Source: DATAAZ01 sp036259875 (lineage in GTDB: Bacteria; Actinomycetota; Thermoleophilia; Gaiellales; Gaiellaceae). Taken from it: DNA of 64,000 bases. The first letter of the stretch is position 1. Every line of letters begins with the position of its first letter. Shown here in pieces: positions 16,786 through 25,923 of the stretch. Below the pieces are notes generated by a model that searched no databases, was not told the origin of the DNA, and was given only the letters and a program-made list of their open reading frames with translations. The DNA is taken from assembly GCA_036259875.1 (NCBI GenBank), contig DATAAZ010000073.1, positions 1-64,000 on the forward strand, read 5' to 3'. A program made the translations under genes and the position numbers.

Positions 16786-17757
16786 CTGCATCCGCCCGCC
16801 GAGCAGGTCGGCCACGAGGCTGCGATACGCGGCCGCGACCGAGTGCGCGTCGGATCCACGCCGGCGGAGTGCCGCCTTCACGAGACGCGCAGCAGGCTCC
16901 AAGGTCAGCGTGAGAGCGATGAGTAAATTCGCCTGCAAAGGCGTCCAATGTCGTCGCGCGAACAAGATCCTGCTTCGCAGCGAGTGGTAGAGCCGTATGT
17001 CGCCGACCTGATCCGAGCTGACGTTACCCGCGTGGAACGCCGTCGCGTCCTTGAGGAAGTACGAGCGCGCGCCCTGCGCACGAGCCCGCAGCGCGAAATC
17101 GACCTCCTCGAAGTACATGAAGTACCGCGTGTCGAACCCGCCAAGGCAGGCGAAAAGCTCCCGGCGCACGAAGTAGAAAGCGCCGATCGGCTGGTCGACG
17201 AACCGGCTCTCACGGAGCTCCGCGGGCTTCAGGTGATGCCCGGGAAACAGCTCCGGGAAAACCGCGTCAAGGCCGGTCATCTTGCCGATGCAGACGCGCA
17301 AGTCGGGGAACCTCGAACACGAGATATCAGAGCGTCCGTTGCCGTCGACGATGTTGACGCCGCAGATCCCGATCTCCGCCCCCTTCGTGCTTTCCATGAA
17401 GCGCGTAACCGTGGCGAGCGTCTTCGGATACAGCCGCGTGTCGGGGTTGAGAAACAGGAGATAGTCGGCGGTGCTGCCGGCAGCGCCCTGGTTGCACGCC
17501 GCGGCGAATCCGACGTTCTCGTCGTTTCGGATGATCTCCAGGGGGACGTCAAGGTCACCGAGGCGCTCTGCCGATTCGTCCGACGAGGCGTTATCGACGA
17601 TCGTGACGCGAGCGATCGCGATGCCGGTGCGATCGGATCGAGCGATGGATGCCAAGCAGTCGCGCAGGTAGTCGCCCGTATTCCAGTTCACGATGACGAT
17701 GTGCACAGAAGCGCTGGTCGCACGGCCGCGGTGCGGCGTGAGCACCACTGCCGTCAC
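16777..17757 (-). CDS. Family 2 glycosyltransferase (rhamnosyltransferase-like)
   Basis: Length 326 aa. The GTG at 17757 overlaps the TGA of the upstream gene (GTGA), which fixes the start. Ordered GT2 motifs: VHIVIVNWNTGDYLRDCL, TIVDNASSDES, NVGFAAACNQG, LLFLNPDTRLYP (DxD-equivalent NPD), GAFYFVRRELF, and FMYFEEVDFALRARAQG (ED motif). The NxD form and the YFEEVD motif resemble rhamnosyl- or other deoxyhexosyltransferases. It is the third gene of a - strand glycosyltransferase run (20062 to 16777). Confidence 0.9.
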   Translation of the reverse strand: MTAVVLTPHRGRATSASVHIVIVNWNTGDYLRDCLASIARSDRTGIAIARVTIVDNASSDESAERLGDLDVPLEIIRNDENVGFAAACNQGAAGSTADYLLFLNPDTRLYPKTLATVTRFMESTKGAEIGICGVNIVDGNGRSDISCSRFPDLRVCIGKMTGLDAVFPELFPGHHLKPAELRESRFVDQPIGAFYFVRRELFACLGGFDTRYFMYFEEVDFALRARAQGARSYFLKDATAFHAGNVSSDQVGDIRLYHSLRSRILFARRHWTPLQANLLIALTLTLEPAARLVKAALRRRGSDAHSVAAAYRSLVADLLGGRMQLR

Positions 17758-18851
17758 GCGGTCTGCCTCGTATCCGCAGCGGCGCACGGCTCCTCCCGAT
17801 CTCGAGCCGCCGAATCGGCGATTCCAACCGCCTCCTCCCACTTGGCGTGCCAAGCGTCGTACGAGTAGAGCCTCTGCGTAACCGCCCGAGCGCGCCGTCC
17901 GAGGCGCGCGCGCGCTGCAACGGACATGGTAAGGAGGTCGAGGATCGCGTCTGCCCATTCTCGCTGGTCACCCGGCGCCGGCATACGGAGCTGCGACAGG
18001 ATGTCCCGGTTCACGCCGATTGGGCTCGCGACGACCGGCGTGCCGGCCGCGGCGTACTGGAGAAGTTTGTAGCCGGATTTCCCACGCGTATAGGGCTCGT
18101 CCGGAACCGGCGCGATCCCTACATCGAGATCGGCCAGCAGTTCGTGCTGATTCGCCTCCGACCAGGGGACGCGATCCGTGAAACGCTCCAGATCTCCGAG
18201 ATTGAGTCGAGTCGTGCCGATCAGCGTTAGACGCGCTCCCGTGCGCCGGTGGATCTCGCGCAGAGCCGGCCCGACGAGCCGCAGATACACCTCGTTATCC
18301 GGAGATCCAATCCAGCCGAGCCGAGGCGGGTCCCGTACCTCGTAGTTCGTCTTCTCTCGATACGCCTTCGGCGACACGCAGCTCGGAATTACGACGACGT
18401 CGGCGTTGTGCTGGGACGCCCACTCGGCGAGTACGGGGTTGCCGGCGATTACTCGATGCGCACGCTGCGCCGCGATCACGGCCTTGGGCGCCTTCGGCGC
18501 GAGCCTCCGGAGGCGTCCCCCCGCTCCCCAGTCCCACTGGAGCGCATCGTCGAAGTCGTAGACCGCGAACTCCGAGCTGTCGAGAAGACGTCGCTCGAGA
18601 TCGCCGCGGCTGAGCGGAGAAGCCTCGCGGTGGAGGAGGAGGCGGCGCGGCCGCTGAGCGGCCATCCTGTTCAGCCGGCGCTCCGCCGCGAGCACGGCGA
18701 ACGGATGACGGGCGATGTACGAGGGGCGGGAGTTTCGGTGGGAGATGTAACTGCTCAGGACGAACGGCGCGGACGTCCGGTCGAGCCATTCGAAGACGCG
18801 GACTCGCGAGCTCGGGCCTTCCCTGCCATAGGGCGTAACAGCGTGGATCAC
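17754..18851 (-). CDS. Family 4 glycosyltransferase
   Basis: Length 365 aa, GTG start. N-terminal AVTPYGREGPSSRVRVFEWL, then YDFDDALQWDW. The C-terminal GT-B half has RLGWIGSPDNEVYLRLV, LTLIGTTRLN, LLADLDVGIAPVPDEPYTRGKSGYKLLQYAAAGTPVVASPIG. The K-x-x-YKLLQYAAAG motif replaces the usual E-x7-E, as in several distant GT4 subgroups. The acceptor is unknown. It is the middle gene of the three-gene - strand run and is coupled by a four-base overlap to the downstream GT2. Confidence 0.85.
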   Translation of the reverse strand: MIHAVTPYGREGPSSRVRVFEWLDRTSAPFVLSSYISHRNSRPSYIARHPFAVLAAERRLNRMAAQRPRRLLLHREASPLSRGDLERRLLDSSEFAVYDFDDALQWDWGAGGRLRRLAPKAPKAVIAAQRAHRVIAGNPVLAEWASQHNADVVVIPSCVSPKAYREKTNYEVRDPPRLGWIGSPDNEVYLRLVGPALREIHRRTGARLTLIGTTRLNLGDLERFTDRVPWSEANQHELLADLDVGIAPVPDEPYTRGKSGYKLLQYAAAGTPVVASPIGVNRDILSQLRMPAPGDQREWADAILDLLTMSVAARARLGRRARAVTQRLYSYDAWHAKWEEAVGIADSAARDREEPCAAADTRQTA

Positions 18852-18883
18852 GGGTTCGGACCCATCATCAGCATCATCGCGCG

Positions 18884-20062
18884 CTACGGCGATCGAGAAG
18901 GGTGCCGCTTGTCTCGCAGAAGCGACTCGTAGAGCGACCGCGTCCTCTCGGCGACGACTGAGAGATCGAAGCGGGATACAACGCGCTCGCGCGACCGCTC
19001 CCCGAAGCGCGCACGGACCTCGGGGTTGCCTGCGAGCCGGAGCACCGCGTCAGCGATTGCCGCCGCGTCCTTCGGCGGGACGACGAAGCCGTTCACGCCG
19101 TGCTCGACGACGTCGTTCGACCCGGGGCCGTCGGCTGCGACTAGCGGCAATCTCATCGAGGCTGCTTCGAGCAGGACACGAGGAACGCCCTCTCGGTAGA
19201 AGGACGGGAAAACGAAGACATCCGCCGAGGCGAGGATCTCCTTTACATCGTTCCGGGGCCCGATCCAGGTGACGCTGTCGTGGAGCTCGGTCAGCTCGTC
19301 CGGAGTCAGGGCGTCAAGGCTTTCATCGTCTGCCGGACCGACGAGCAGAAAGCCGATGCCCGGATCGACGCGTCGCACGCGCCGAGCAGCCGCAGCGAAA
19401 TCGAGCACCCCCTTCGAGCGAACTATCCGGGACACCATGGCGACGAGGACCCCGTTCCCGTCGAGCCCGAGCTCGGCACGGCGTTCGACCGTGGAAGCTT
19501 CGCCGTCGGGCGGTCTGAAGACGTCGGTGCGCACGCCCGATCCCGGAATGACGATCTTGCGACCGCTGTCCACGACGCCGCGCCGCTCGAGCTCACGCGC
19601 GTCGTCAGCGTTCTGGAAGATCGTCATATCAGCCCACCGGCAGGCCAGCTTCTGCAGCGGCTCGTACACCGCCCGAATGACGCTCCGTTTCCAGCTCGCG
19701 TTCGCGTAGAGGCTCCCGAGGCCCGGCAGAGTCCCGACGACGACGGGCACACCGGCGAGCTTCGCCGCGACACGGCCCCAAACACCGGGCTTCGTGTCGA
19801 ACGAGTGAACGATCGCGGGGCGTTCGGCGCGGAAGATGCGTACCAGCTGCCAAACGGTGTACGCGTCCAGAATCGGGTTCACGAGCCGAGACATTCGGTA
19901 ATGCCTGTAGCGGAAACCCGCATCGGCGAACGACGCCGCCAGGCGCGCGTCCGTGCCGAGAGCAAGCACATCGAAATCCCGGCTCAAGAGCCGCATGAGA
20001 TCCAGCCGCGCGTCGACGTCAGGCCCGCCGACGAGGCATACGAGGGGTCTCGCCGGCGTCAT
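18884..20062 (-). CDS. Family 4 glycosyltransferase
   Basis: Length 392 aa, ATG start. The N-terminal Rossmann half contains LVCLVGGPDVDARLDLMRLL and IVHSFDTKPGVWGRVAAKLAGVPVVVGTLPGLG. The latter, with the HTHTPKAG-like HSFDTKPGV, is seen in WbaN/CapJ-type enzymes that act on lipid-linked sugars. The C-terminal half has VAMVSRIVRSKGVLDFAAAAR, LLVGP, and FPSFYREGVPRVLLEAASM with the E-x7-E catalytic pair. It is the first gene of a three-gene - strand glycosyltransferase run and is divergent from the methyltransferase at 20350. Confidence 0.9.
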   Translation of the reverse strand: MTPARPLVCLVGGPDVDARLDLMRLLSRDFDVLALGTDARLAASFADAGFRYRHYRMSRLVNPILDAYTVWQLVRIFRAERPAIVHSFDTKPGVWGRVAAKLAGVPVVVGTLPGLGSLYANASWKRSVIRAVYEPLQKLACRWADMTIFQNADDARELERRGVVDSGRKIVIPGSGVRTDVFRPPDGEASTVERRAELGLDGNGVLVAMVSRIVRSKGVLDFAAAARRVRRVDPGIGFLLVGPADDESLDALTPDELTELHDSVTWIGPRNDVKEILASADVFVFPSFYREGVPRVLLEAASMRLPLVAADGPGSNDVVEHGVNGFVVPPKDAAAIADAVLRLAGNPEVRARFGERSRERVVSRFDLSVVAERTRSLYESLLRDKRHPSRSP

Positions 20063-20349
20063 CGCCGCTCGGACGCGAGTCTACGTGGATGTGGAGAGCC
20101 GCAGATCGTAGTTGGACGCAATTCAGAGGGTTCGGCCGAGGAGGCTGCCGCAGTTCCTCCGCAGTCGGCCGTACCGAGGATTCGGGTCTAGACCAGATCG
20201 ATCACTAACTATTTGGACATATCCGAACGTCCAGGTCAAGCCCGATGCCGGAATCAAGCCGATGGCATAAGTCCCGTTTCTTTCAGAGCCATTGCCGCAC
20301 GCTTCACCTATTGTCATCCAAAACATGAGTCAGGAGCTACTGCGATGAG
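20063..20349. promoter_or_regulatory. AT-richer divergent intergenic region with a short leader ORF
   Basis: About 290 bases between two divergent genes. The portion 20180-20330 is markedly less G/C-rich than its surroundings and probably holds the promoters. A seven-codon open frame (20325-20348, MSQELLR) ends in a TGA one base before the methyltransferase ATG at 20350. A second ATG at 20345 lies eight bases after the only AGGAG (20332-20336). The pattern could allow translational coupling or re-initiation; this is inferred. Confidence 0.4.
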
Positions 20350-21351
20350 ATGCAAGTGCCGCTAGTCGACCTCGCGAGCGTCGCGTCGTTGCTCATTTGT
20401 CCGCGGTGCAGCTCCCCTCTAACGGAGGCGGCACGTGGTCTCGCGTGCAGCAACCGGGCATGCGCTTTGGCCGGGAGAGAACCGTTCCCGAGCGTCGGCC
20501 GGTGTCCCGTCCTCGTGGACTTCGAGCGCAGCATCGTGCAACGAACCGACCTCGAACCACCGCTGGACACGGAACAATCCCCGTATGCGCCTCGCGGACG
20601 GTCGATCGACCGCGTGCCGCTCTGGCTTCGATCGTGCTGGAAGGCGCAGAACAAGGTGGCTGCGAGACACATCGACCTGCTCCTGTCGCTCCTACGTGAG
20701 CCGTCACCCCTGGTTCTCGTCGTGGGTGGTGGGGCAATGGGCAACGGCGTCGAGGCGATCTACGCCGAACCCCGGATGCGCGTTCTCGCGTTCGACATCT
20801 ACTGCAGCCCGCTGACGCAGTTCATCGCCGACGCGCATCGGATTCCCGTGGCTGCAAGGAGCGTGGATGCCGTGCTCGTCCAGGCAGTCTTGGAGCATGT
20901 CCTCGATCCGAGCCAAGTCGTCAGTGAGATCGAGCGCGTGCTCCGTCCCGCGGGTCTCGTCTACGCCGAGACCCCGTTTCTCCAGCAAGTGCACGCGGGC
21001 CCCTACGACTTCGTTCGCTACACGAGCAGCGGCCATCGCTACCTCTTCCGGGCATTCGAGGAGATCGCGGCCGGGCCGGTCGCCGGCCCGGGCACACAGC
21101 TGCTGTGGAGCGTCGACCACCTCACGCGAGGGTTACTGCGGTCGCAGTTAGCTGGAAAGCTCGCGAGGGGCCTCTTCTTCTGGCTCCGCTACCTCGATCG
21201 GGTCGTCCCCGCGGAGTTCGCAATGGACAGCGCATCCGCGTACTACTTCCTCGGTCGCCGCAGCGACCGTGAGCTGACGCCGCACGAGATCGTCGAGTAC
21301 TACCGGGGAGCCCAGAGAACGCGTGATCGCGTGAAGTCGGACGGCCGTTAG
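20350..21351 (+). CDS. SAM-dependent methyltransferase with N-terminal zinc-ribbon motif
   Basis: Length 333 aa. An N-terminal Trm112-like ribbon has Cys at about 17, 20, 33 and 38 (CPRC...CSNRAC). Residues about 115-235 are a class I methyltransferase core: LVLVVGGGAMGNGVE, LAFDIY, and AHRIPVAARSVDAVLVQAVLEHVLDPSQVVSEIERVLRPAG. A late hydrophobic WLRYLDRVVP region follows. Proteins of this type are common in glycan clusters, where they may methylate sugars, but the acceptor is unknown. The AGGAG is 13 bases upstream, unusually far for this ATG. Confidence 0.82.
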   Translation: MQVPLVDLASVASLLICPRCSSPLTEAARGLACSNRACALAGREPFPSVGRCPVLVDFERSIVQRTDLEPPLDTEQSPYAPRGRSIDRVPLWLRSCWKAQNKVAARHIDLLLSLLREPSPLVLVVGGGAMGNGVEAIYAEPRMRVLAFDIYCSPLTQFIADAHRIPVAARSVDAVLVQAVLEHVLDPSQVVSEIERVLRPAGLVYAETPFLQQVHAGPYDFVRYTSSGHRYLFRAFEEIAAGPVAGPGTQLLWSVDHLTRGLLRSQLAGKLARGLFFWLRYLDRVVPAEFAMDSASAYYFLGRRSDRELTPHEIVEYYRGAQRTRDRVKSDGR

Positions 21352-21429
21352 CGCGTTCCACGTGCCCTATCCTCCGAGAAGCGCAGTGCACTTCCCAATC
21401 TCGAAACCCCGGACGCGAAGGATGGTCGG

Positions 21430-22899
21430 ATGGAGCTGAGGCAGTTTCTCCGAGCCGTTCGCGCGCACTGGCTCGGAATCCTCGTCAGTGTCGTCTTGCT
21501 TGCAGCGGCGGCGGGACTACTGGCCTGGACGCGGACGCCGATCTACGAAGCACGGATGCAGTTCTTCGTGTCGACGGGCAGTGTCCCTGCCGACTTGAGC
21601 GAGACGTACCAAGGAGGACTCTTTTCCCAGCAACGGGTGCGGTCGTACGCGCAGATCGTTGACAGCCCCGCCGTGACGAGTCGGGTGATCGAGCGGCTCG
21701 ACCTCGAAACGACGCCCGAGGAGCTCGGACGAAACATCGATGCCGAAGCGCCGGTCGACACCGTTCTCATCAACGTGACGGTGCGGGACCCGTCACCGCA
21801 GCGGGCGAAGGCGATCGCGGACGCCGTGAGCGACGAGTTCTCGAGCTTGGTCACTACGTTGGAGACGCGGGAGGGTGCGCCCAACCCGCCGGTCAACGTG
21901 ACCGTCACACGTGAGGCGGAGCTGCCCATGTCTCCTTCATCGCCGCAGCACGCCCTTTACGTTGCGCTCGGCCTCCTCCTAGGCCTCACGTTCGGGGTGG
22001 GCGCGGCACTACTCAGGGAGGCGCTCGACGACCGGATCCGCGGCGAGGATGACGCGGCGGCGATCGCCTCGGCGCCTGCGCTCGGCACGATCGTCGAAGA
22101 CCCGAAGGCCCGCAGCCGACCGCTCGTCGTTGCGCACGACCCTGTCTCCCCACGCGCCGAGGCATACCGCCGCCTTAGGACGAATCTTCGCCTGAGTGTC
22201 GACCAAGGTCTTCGATCGTTCGTCGTCTCGAGTCCGGTCGCCTCCGAAGGGAAGACCCTCATCGTCGCGAACCTCGGCATCGCATTCGCGCAGGCCGGCT
22301 ATCGCGTTGTTGTCGTCGATGCGGACCTGCGCCGGCCCGAGCTGGCATTCGCGTTCGGCGTCTCCCCTCGCGCGGGCCTGACGGACGTCCTGGTGGACGG
22401 CCTGCCTGTTGAGACCGCGTTAGAAACCTGGCAGGACGGCCTGGCCCTCGAGCTTCTCGGCAGCGGCACGCCACCCCCCAACCCAGGTGAACTCCTCGGT
22501 TCCGAGCAGTTCACTACCGTCCTCAGCGCTCTAACGAGCCGTGCCGATCTCGTTCTCCTCGACGCCCCCGCGCTACTACCCGTCGCCGATGCAGCGATCC
22601 TCGCGCGCGTGACGTCGGGCGTGATCCTCGTAGCCCGCGTCGGCTCGACGCGACGCGACGAGCTCGAGACCGCCACACAGCTCCTGCGCGCCGCTGACGA
22701 GAAGGTGTTCGGTGTCGTGCTGAACCGGTCGCGAGCCGTCGGCGCCTGGCCGTACAGGCGGCCGAGCTCGGCGTCCGGCCGGGTGCCCGTTCTCCCGCGC
22801 CTAGCGCCCCAGGCCACTACCGAGGCCGTCGACGGCTCCCGCTCGCGGCTCGACGACGCGAGTCGGAGCCGGGCCACCAGCGCGCCCGACAGCCAGTAG
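21430..22899 (+). CDS. Wzz/BY-kinase-like polysaccharide chain-length protein, kinase site altered
   Basis: Length 489 aa. Two membrane segments, at about 17-33 and 177-194, bracket the extracytoplasmic Wzz domain, followed by a cytoplasmic P-loop ATPase. Walker A is VASEGKT (about 270-276; SEGKT rather than GEGKS/T), Walker A' is VVVVDADLRRP (about 293-303) and Walker B is LVLLDAP (about 374-380). The C-terminus is Ser/Arg-rich with a single Tyr in PYRRP and no tyrosine cluster. Typical BY-kinases autophosphorylate such a cluster, so control here may differ. ATG with GAAGGA seven bases upstream. It probably sets polymer length with a Wzx/Wzy system. Confidence 0.9.
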   Translation: MELRQFLRAVRAHWLGILVSVVLLAAAAGLLAWTRTPIYEARMQFFVSTGSVPADLSETYQGGLFSQQRVRSYAQIVDSPAVTSRVIERLDLETTPEELGRNIDAEAPVDTVLINVTVRDPSPQRAKAIADAVSDEFSSLVTTLETREGAPNPPVNVTVTREAELPMSPSSPQHALYVALGLLLGLTFGVGAALLREALDDRIRGEDDAAAIASAPALGTIVEDPKARSRPLVVAHDPVSPRAEAYRRLRTNLRLSVDQGLRSFVVSSPVASEGKTLIVANLGIAFAQAGYRVVVVDADLRRPELAFAFGVSPRAGLTDVLVDGLPVETALETWQDGLALELLGSGTPPPNPGELLGSEQFTTVLSALTSRADLVLLDAPALLPVADAAILARVTSGVILVARVGSTRRDELETATQLLRAADEKVFGVVLNRSRAVGAWPYRRPSSASGRVPVLPRLAPQATTEAVDGSRSRLDDASRSRATSAPDSQ

Positions 22900-22946
22900 C
22901 CGAGCGTTCGCTCAGCCGCTGGGAGGCCGGCCAGCCGGGGCGCGAG

Positions 22947-23906
22947 TCAAGGCGCCGGAGCCGACGGCTGTCTCGAGAGCTCCGATTCGATCATCGCCTG
23001 CAGGCCGTCCTCGAGCGTCGTCCGGGGCTCGTAGCCGAACGCCTCGGCCGCCGCGGTCGTATCAGCGCTCGTATGGCGCACGTCCCCTGCGCTCGCGCCC
23101 GTCCTGATCACCTCGATCGGCCCGCACAGCGAGGCAACCATCCCCACGACCTCGTTCATCGACACACGGATCCCGCCCCCGATGTTCGCGACGCCCACCC
23201 ATTCCGACACCGCGGCGTCGCGCATCGCCGTAACCACGTCCTTTACGAACGTCACGTCGCGCGTCTGGGCGCCATCGCCGTAGAGCGAGAACGGGCGCCC
23301 GGTAAGCGCACAAGCGACCAGCCGAGCGAACGCCATGTCGGGCCGCTGACGTGGCCCGTATACCGTAAAGAGCCGCAGCGATGCGGTCGGCAGGCCGAAG
23401 TTGGCACGGTACGCGCCGCACAGCAGCTCACCGGCCAACTTGGTCACGCCATACGGGGAGACCGGGCGCGGGTGCGTCGACTCCGAAGTGGGATGCGCCT
23501 CTGCGTCGCCGTAGACGGACGAGCTCGACGCGTACACGAGCTTGCCGGGCGGACGGTGCCGGCAAGCCTCCAGCAGCCGCTGCGTCGCGGTGATGTTGTT
23601 CCGTACGTATGAGTCGAAGGCCGAGCCCCACGACGTTCTCACGCCCGGCTGTCCAGCCAGGTGGTAGACGACATCGACGCCGTCGACGAGTGCCGCAAGG
23701 GGCATCTCGGCGAGATCGGCCTCGACGAAGGCAAAACGCGGACGCGCGAGGAGCGCCGAGAGGTTGTCCTCCTTGCGCGGGCGGGCGTAGTAATCGGTGA
23801 ATGCGTCGACGCCGCGAACCTCGTCGCCGACATCGAGGAGGTGCTCGCAAAGGTGCGACCCGATGAAGCCGGCCGCCCCGGTGACAAGCGCGATCATCTG
23901 CCGCAT
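22947..23906 (-). CDS. NAD-dependent sugar-nucleotide epimerase/dehydratase (extended SDR)
   Basis: About 319 aa from the ATG at 23906, which has GGAG ten bases upstream; an ATG three codons later is possible. The cofactor motif TGAAGFIGSHL is at the N-terminus, followed by VEADLAE, VYHLAGQPGVRTSW, LVYASSSSVYG, and YGVTKLAGE (Tyr and Lys of the SDR active site) with SLRLFTVYGPRQRPDMAF. The PGVR..W and YGPRQRPDM segments recall UDP-glucuronate/UDP-glucose 4-epimerases. The exact substrate is uncertain. It provides an activated sugar and converges with the Wzz/BY-kinase gene. Confidence 0.9.
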   Translation of the reverse strand: MRQMIALVTGAAGFIGSHLCEHLLDVGDEVRGVDAFTDYYARPRKEDNLSALLARPRFAFVEADLAEMPLAALVDGVDVVYHLAGQPGVRTSWGSAFDSYVRNNITATQRLLEACRHRPPGKLVYASSSSVYGDAEAHPTSESTHPRPVSPYGVTKLAGELLCGAYRANFGLPTASLRLFTVYGPRQRPDMAFARLVACALTGRPFSLYGDGAQTRDVTFVKDVVTAMRDAAVSEWVGVANIGGGIRVSMNEVVGMVASLCGPIEVIRTGASAGDVRHTSADTTAAAEAFGYEPRTTLEDGLQAMIESELSRQPSAPAP

Positions 23907-24209
23907 CCGAGCCGCGCTCCGCCGCACTCATCGAGGCGCCGTTTCCGGGGACGCGTGCACGCGGAGATGGACGCGGGCGCAGGCGACGCCTCCGTGGCCC
24001 TGATACAGGGTGACGGCATGGCAGAACGCGCCCTAGGGCGGTCCATGACGTGTCGCCGCAGTGGGGCCGCCGCAAGCCTCCTCTGCTTCCAAGCGTAATC
24101 ACCGCACGCCCGAGCGAACCCCCCTTTCGGCTAGGTCGGGAGCGAGGGCGCCCGGTCTCGAGCCGGCGGACTTGGTCCCAGCCCGCCCGACGTATGCCCC
24201 GGATCCGCG
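23907..24209. other. Gene-free interval
   Basis: About 300 bases between the beta-helix gene and the epimerase, both on the - strand. No coding frame with a recognisable domain was found. It should contain the epimerase promoter, but none could be defined. Confidence 0.35.
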
Positions 24210-25715
24210 CTAGCGGCGGAGCACGCGGATCGTCTTACTCGCGACCCGTCGCCCGTTCACGTACCAGTCGAACCGAACGCGCCCCGTGTACCTGCCGTTT
24301 TCGTACCCGACCCACGAGCCGAGCATCCGAACCGTCCACGTGTTCCAGGCCGATCCGCGAATCGCCCGTCGGACGCATGCGACGCGGCGATCGCGCCTTA
24401 CGCAGACGCGGTACCGCTGGCGGAGGCCCGGGCGTGCCGAAGCGGCGCGAAACGAGGCACGGACGGAATCGCCGCGGTACGTGTAGCCGGCGGGGGCGAC
24501 GAGAGCGTGAGCCGATCGAAGGCGTGCTCGGTAGGCGCCTCGCGCGGAGCTCCCCGCGGCCGCGGGGCCGCCCGCAGACGCGGCGGACGCCTCGTCGCTG
24601 CAGGGATACGCGTGGATGCGCGCCTCCGCGACCCCGCCCGGGAAGCGGTTGCCCGAGACGTTGACGTTGCACGACTCAGAGACATCCGCGAGAGCCATGG
24701 TCCGTCCGCTCAGAGGCACGGTGTTCTCGGTGACGGTAAGGCCGTCGATCCGGACGAAATCCATCGCCACGCTCCCGGGGGCGTTGTGCCCCGTGTCGCT
24801 GGAGTTGCCCAGGATCCGAATGTTCGAGAAGCGGCGCGCCGTGGGCGCGATCGCGGCCAGATAGAGCCCGCGGCCGACCACGGTGTTGTAGCTCACCGTT
24901 ACGCGATCGACTGTGCCCTGGCCCAACGCGGCGAAGATCGAGCGGGAGACGCTGCCGACCTCGTTGCTCCTGAACGTGAGGTTAACACCGCCATATCCGG
25001 TTCCGTTCGGCTCGACGTCGAAGGCGTTCAGGCCGACCTGAGCAAATCGGCTCGTCTCGACGACGACGTCGCGAGCGGCTGTCACGGCGACGCCGTTGCG
25101 TCCCGGCCCGACACAGCTGCTCTCGCGCACATGAACACCCACCGACCACGATCCGCTCGCGCCCCACGGCCGGCCGAGATAGATGCAATCCCCGTACGGA
25201 GATACGATGTCGACGTCGTCGACTCCGACAACGGCCGTGCCACGGACGTCGATCCCGTGCTGGTGCTGGAGGCTCGACGTGAATGTCCCCGGCCGCGGGT
25301 TCGCGCCCTGGATGGTCATGCTCCTGAGACGGAGTCTCGACCCCTCGACGAAACGCCACTGCGAGCGGGATGCGAGAGTCCCCGGGATCGTCGCCTTGAA
25401 CGTAGCGCCGTTGCCTTCGAAGAGGAGGCCGTTTCGGTCGGCGACTTCGAGCGTTCCCTCGATCCGGTAACACGCGCCAGGTCCGAACGAAAGGACCGAG
25501 TTGTCGGGTACGGACGCGATCCAACGTCCGATTGCTGCTGTGACGTCGGCCGAACAGTCGCCGGCGATGGTCGACGGGATTTGGTACGCGGCGCCGGCGG
25601 CCGTCGCCGTGCCGAACGAAAGCCCGACGATGGCGCTCAGCGCGAGCGCTGAGCGGAGAGGACGCGCGCGAAAGCTACTACGCCGGAGGGACCGGTTTGA
25701 CCGCCAGCTCGGCAT
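24210..25715 (-). CDS. Secreted right-handed beta-helix protein
   Basis: Length 501 aa from the ATG at 25715. The basic N-terminus and hydrophobic SALALSAIVGLSFGTATAAGA form a signal peptide. Residues about 60-370 show the short repeated turns of a pectin-lyase-like fold (repeats of the type V-x-N-N-x-V and I-x-x-N, for example SNIRILGNSS, TVTENTVPLSG, NVNVSGNRFPG). The C-terminal 110 residues are Arg/Tyr-rich (YTGRVRFDWYVNGRRVASKTI), possibly a surface-binding beta domain. It could bind or cleave polysaccharide, but no catalytic residues are identifiable. It lies next to the glycan block. Confidence 0.78.
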   Translation of the reverse strand: MPSWRSNRSLRRSSFRARPLRSALALSAIVGLSFGTATAAGAAYQIPSTIAGDCSADVTAAIGRWIASVPDNSVLSFGPGACYRIEGTLEVADRNGLLFEGNGATFKATIPGTLASRSQWRFVEGSRLRLRSMTIQGANPRPGTFTSSLQHQHGIDVRGTAVVGVDDVDIVSPYGDCIYLGRPWGASGSWSVGVHVRESSCVGPGRNGVAVTAARDVVVETSRFAQVGLNAFDVEPNGTGYGGVNLTFRSNEVGSVSRSIFAALGQGTVDRVTVSYNTVVGRGLYLAAIAPTARRFSNIRILGNSSDTGHNAPGSVAMDFVRIDGLTVTENTVPLSGRTMALADVSESCNVNVSGNRFPGGVAEARIHAYPCSDEASAASAGGPAAAGSSARGAYRARLRSAHALVAPAGYTYRGDSVRASFRAASARPGLRQRYRVCVRRDRRVACVRRAIRGSAWNTWTVRMLGSWVGYENGRYTGRVRFDWYVNGRRVASKTIRVLRR

Positions 25716-25923
25716 CGGCCTCGTGTCCGTCGGGCGGTGATCACGCGGTCCTTGACTGTTCTCCCTCGAACGAGCGAGCGCTGTCACCAGGCGCGGTCCC
25801 CCATGGACGCGTTCAGGTCCGGCTAGCGTGCGCCTGACCAGAGGCCAAGGGCGCCGAGACTGCCAGATTTCGGCTACGGCTGCCGCCGGAAAGGCCCAGC
25901 GCGCCTCCGGCCGGGCGACGGCG

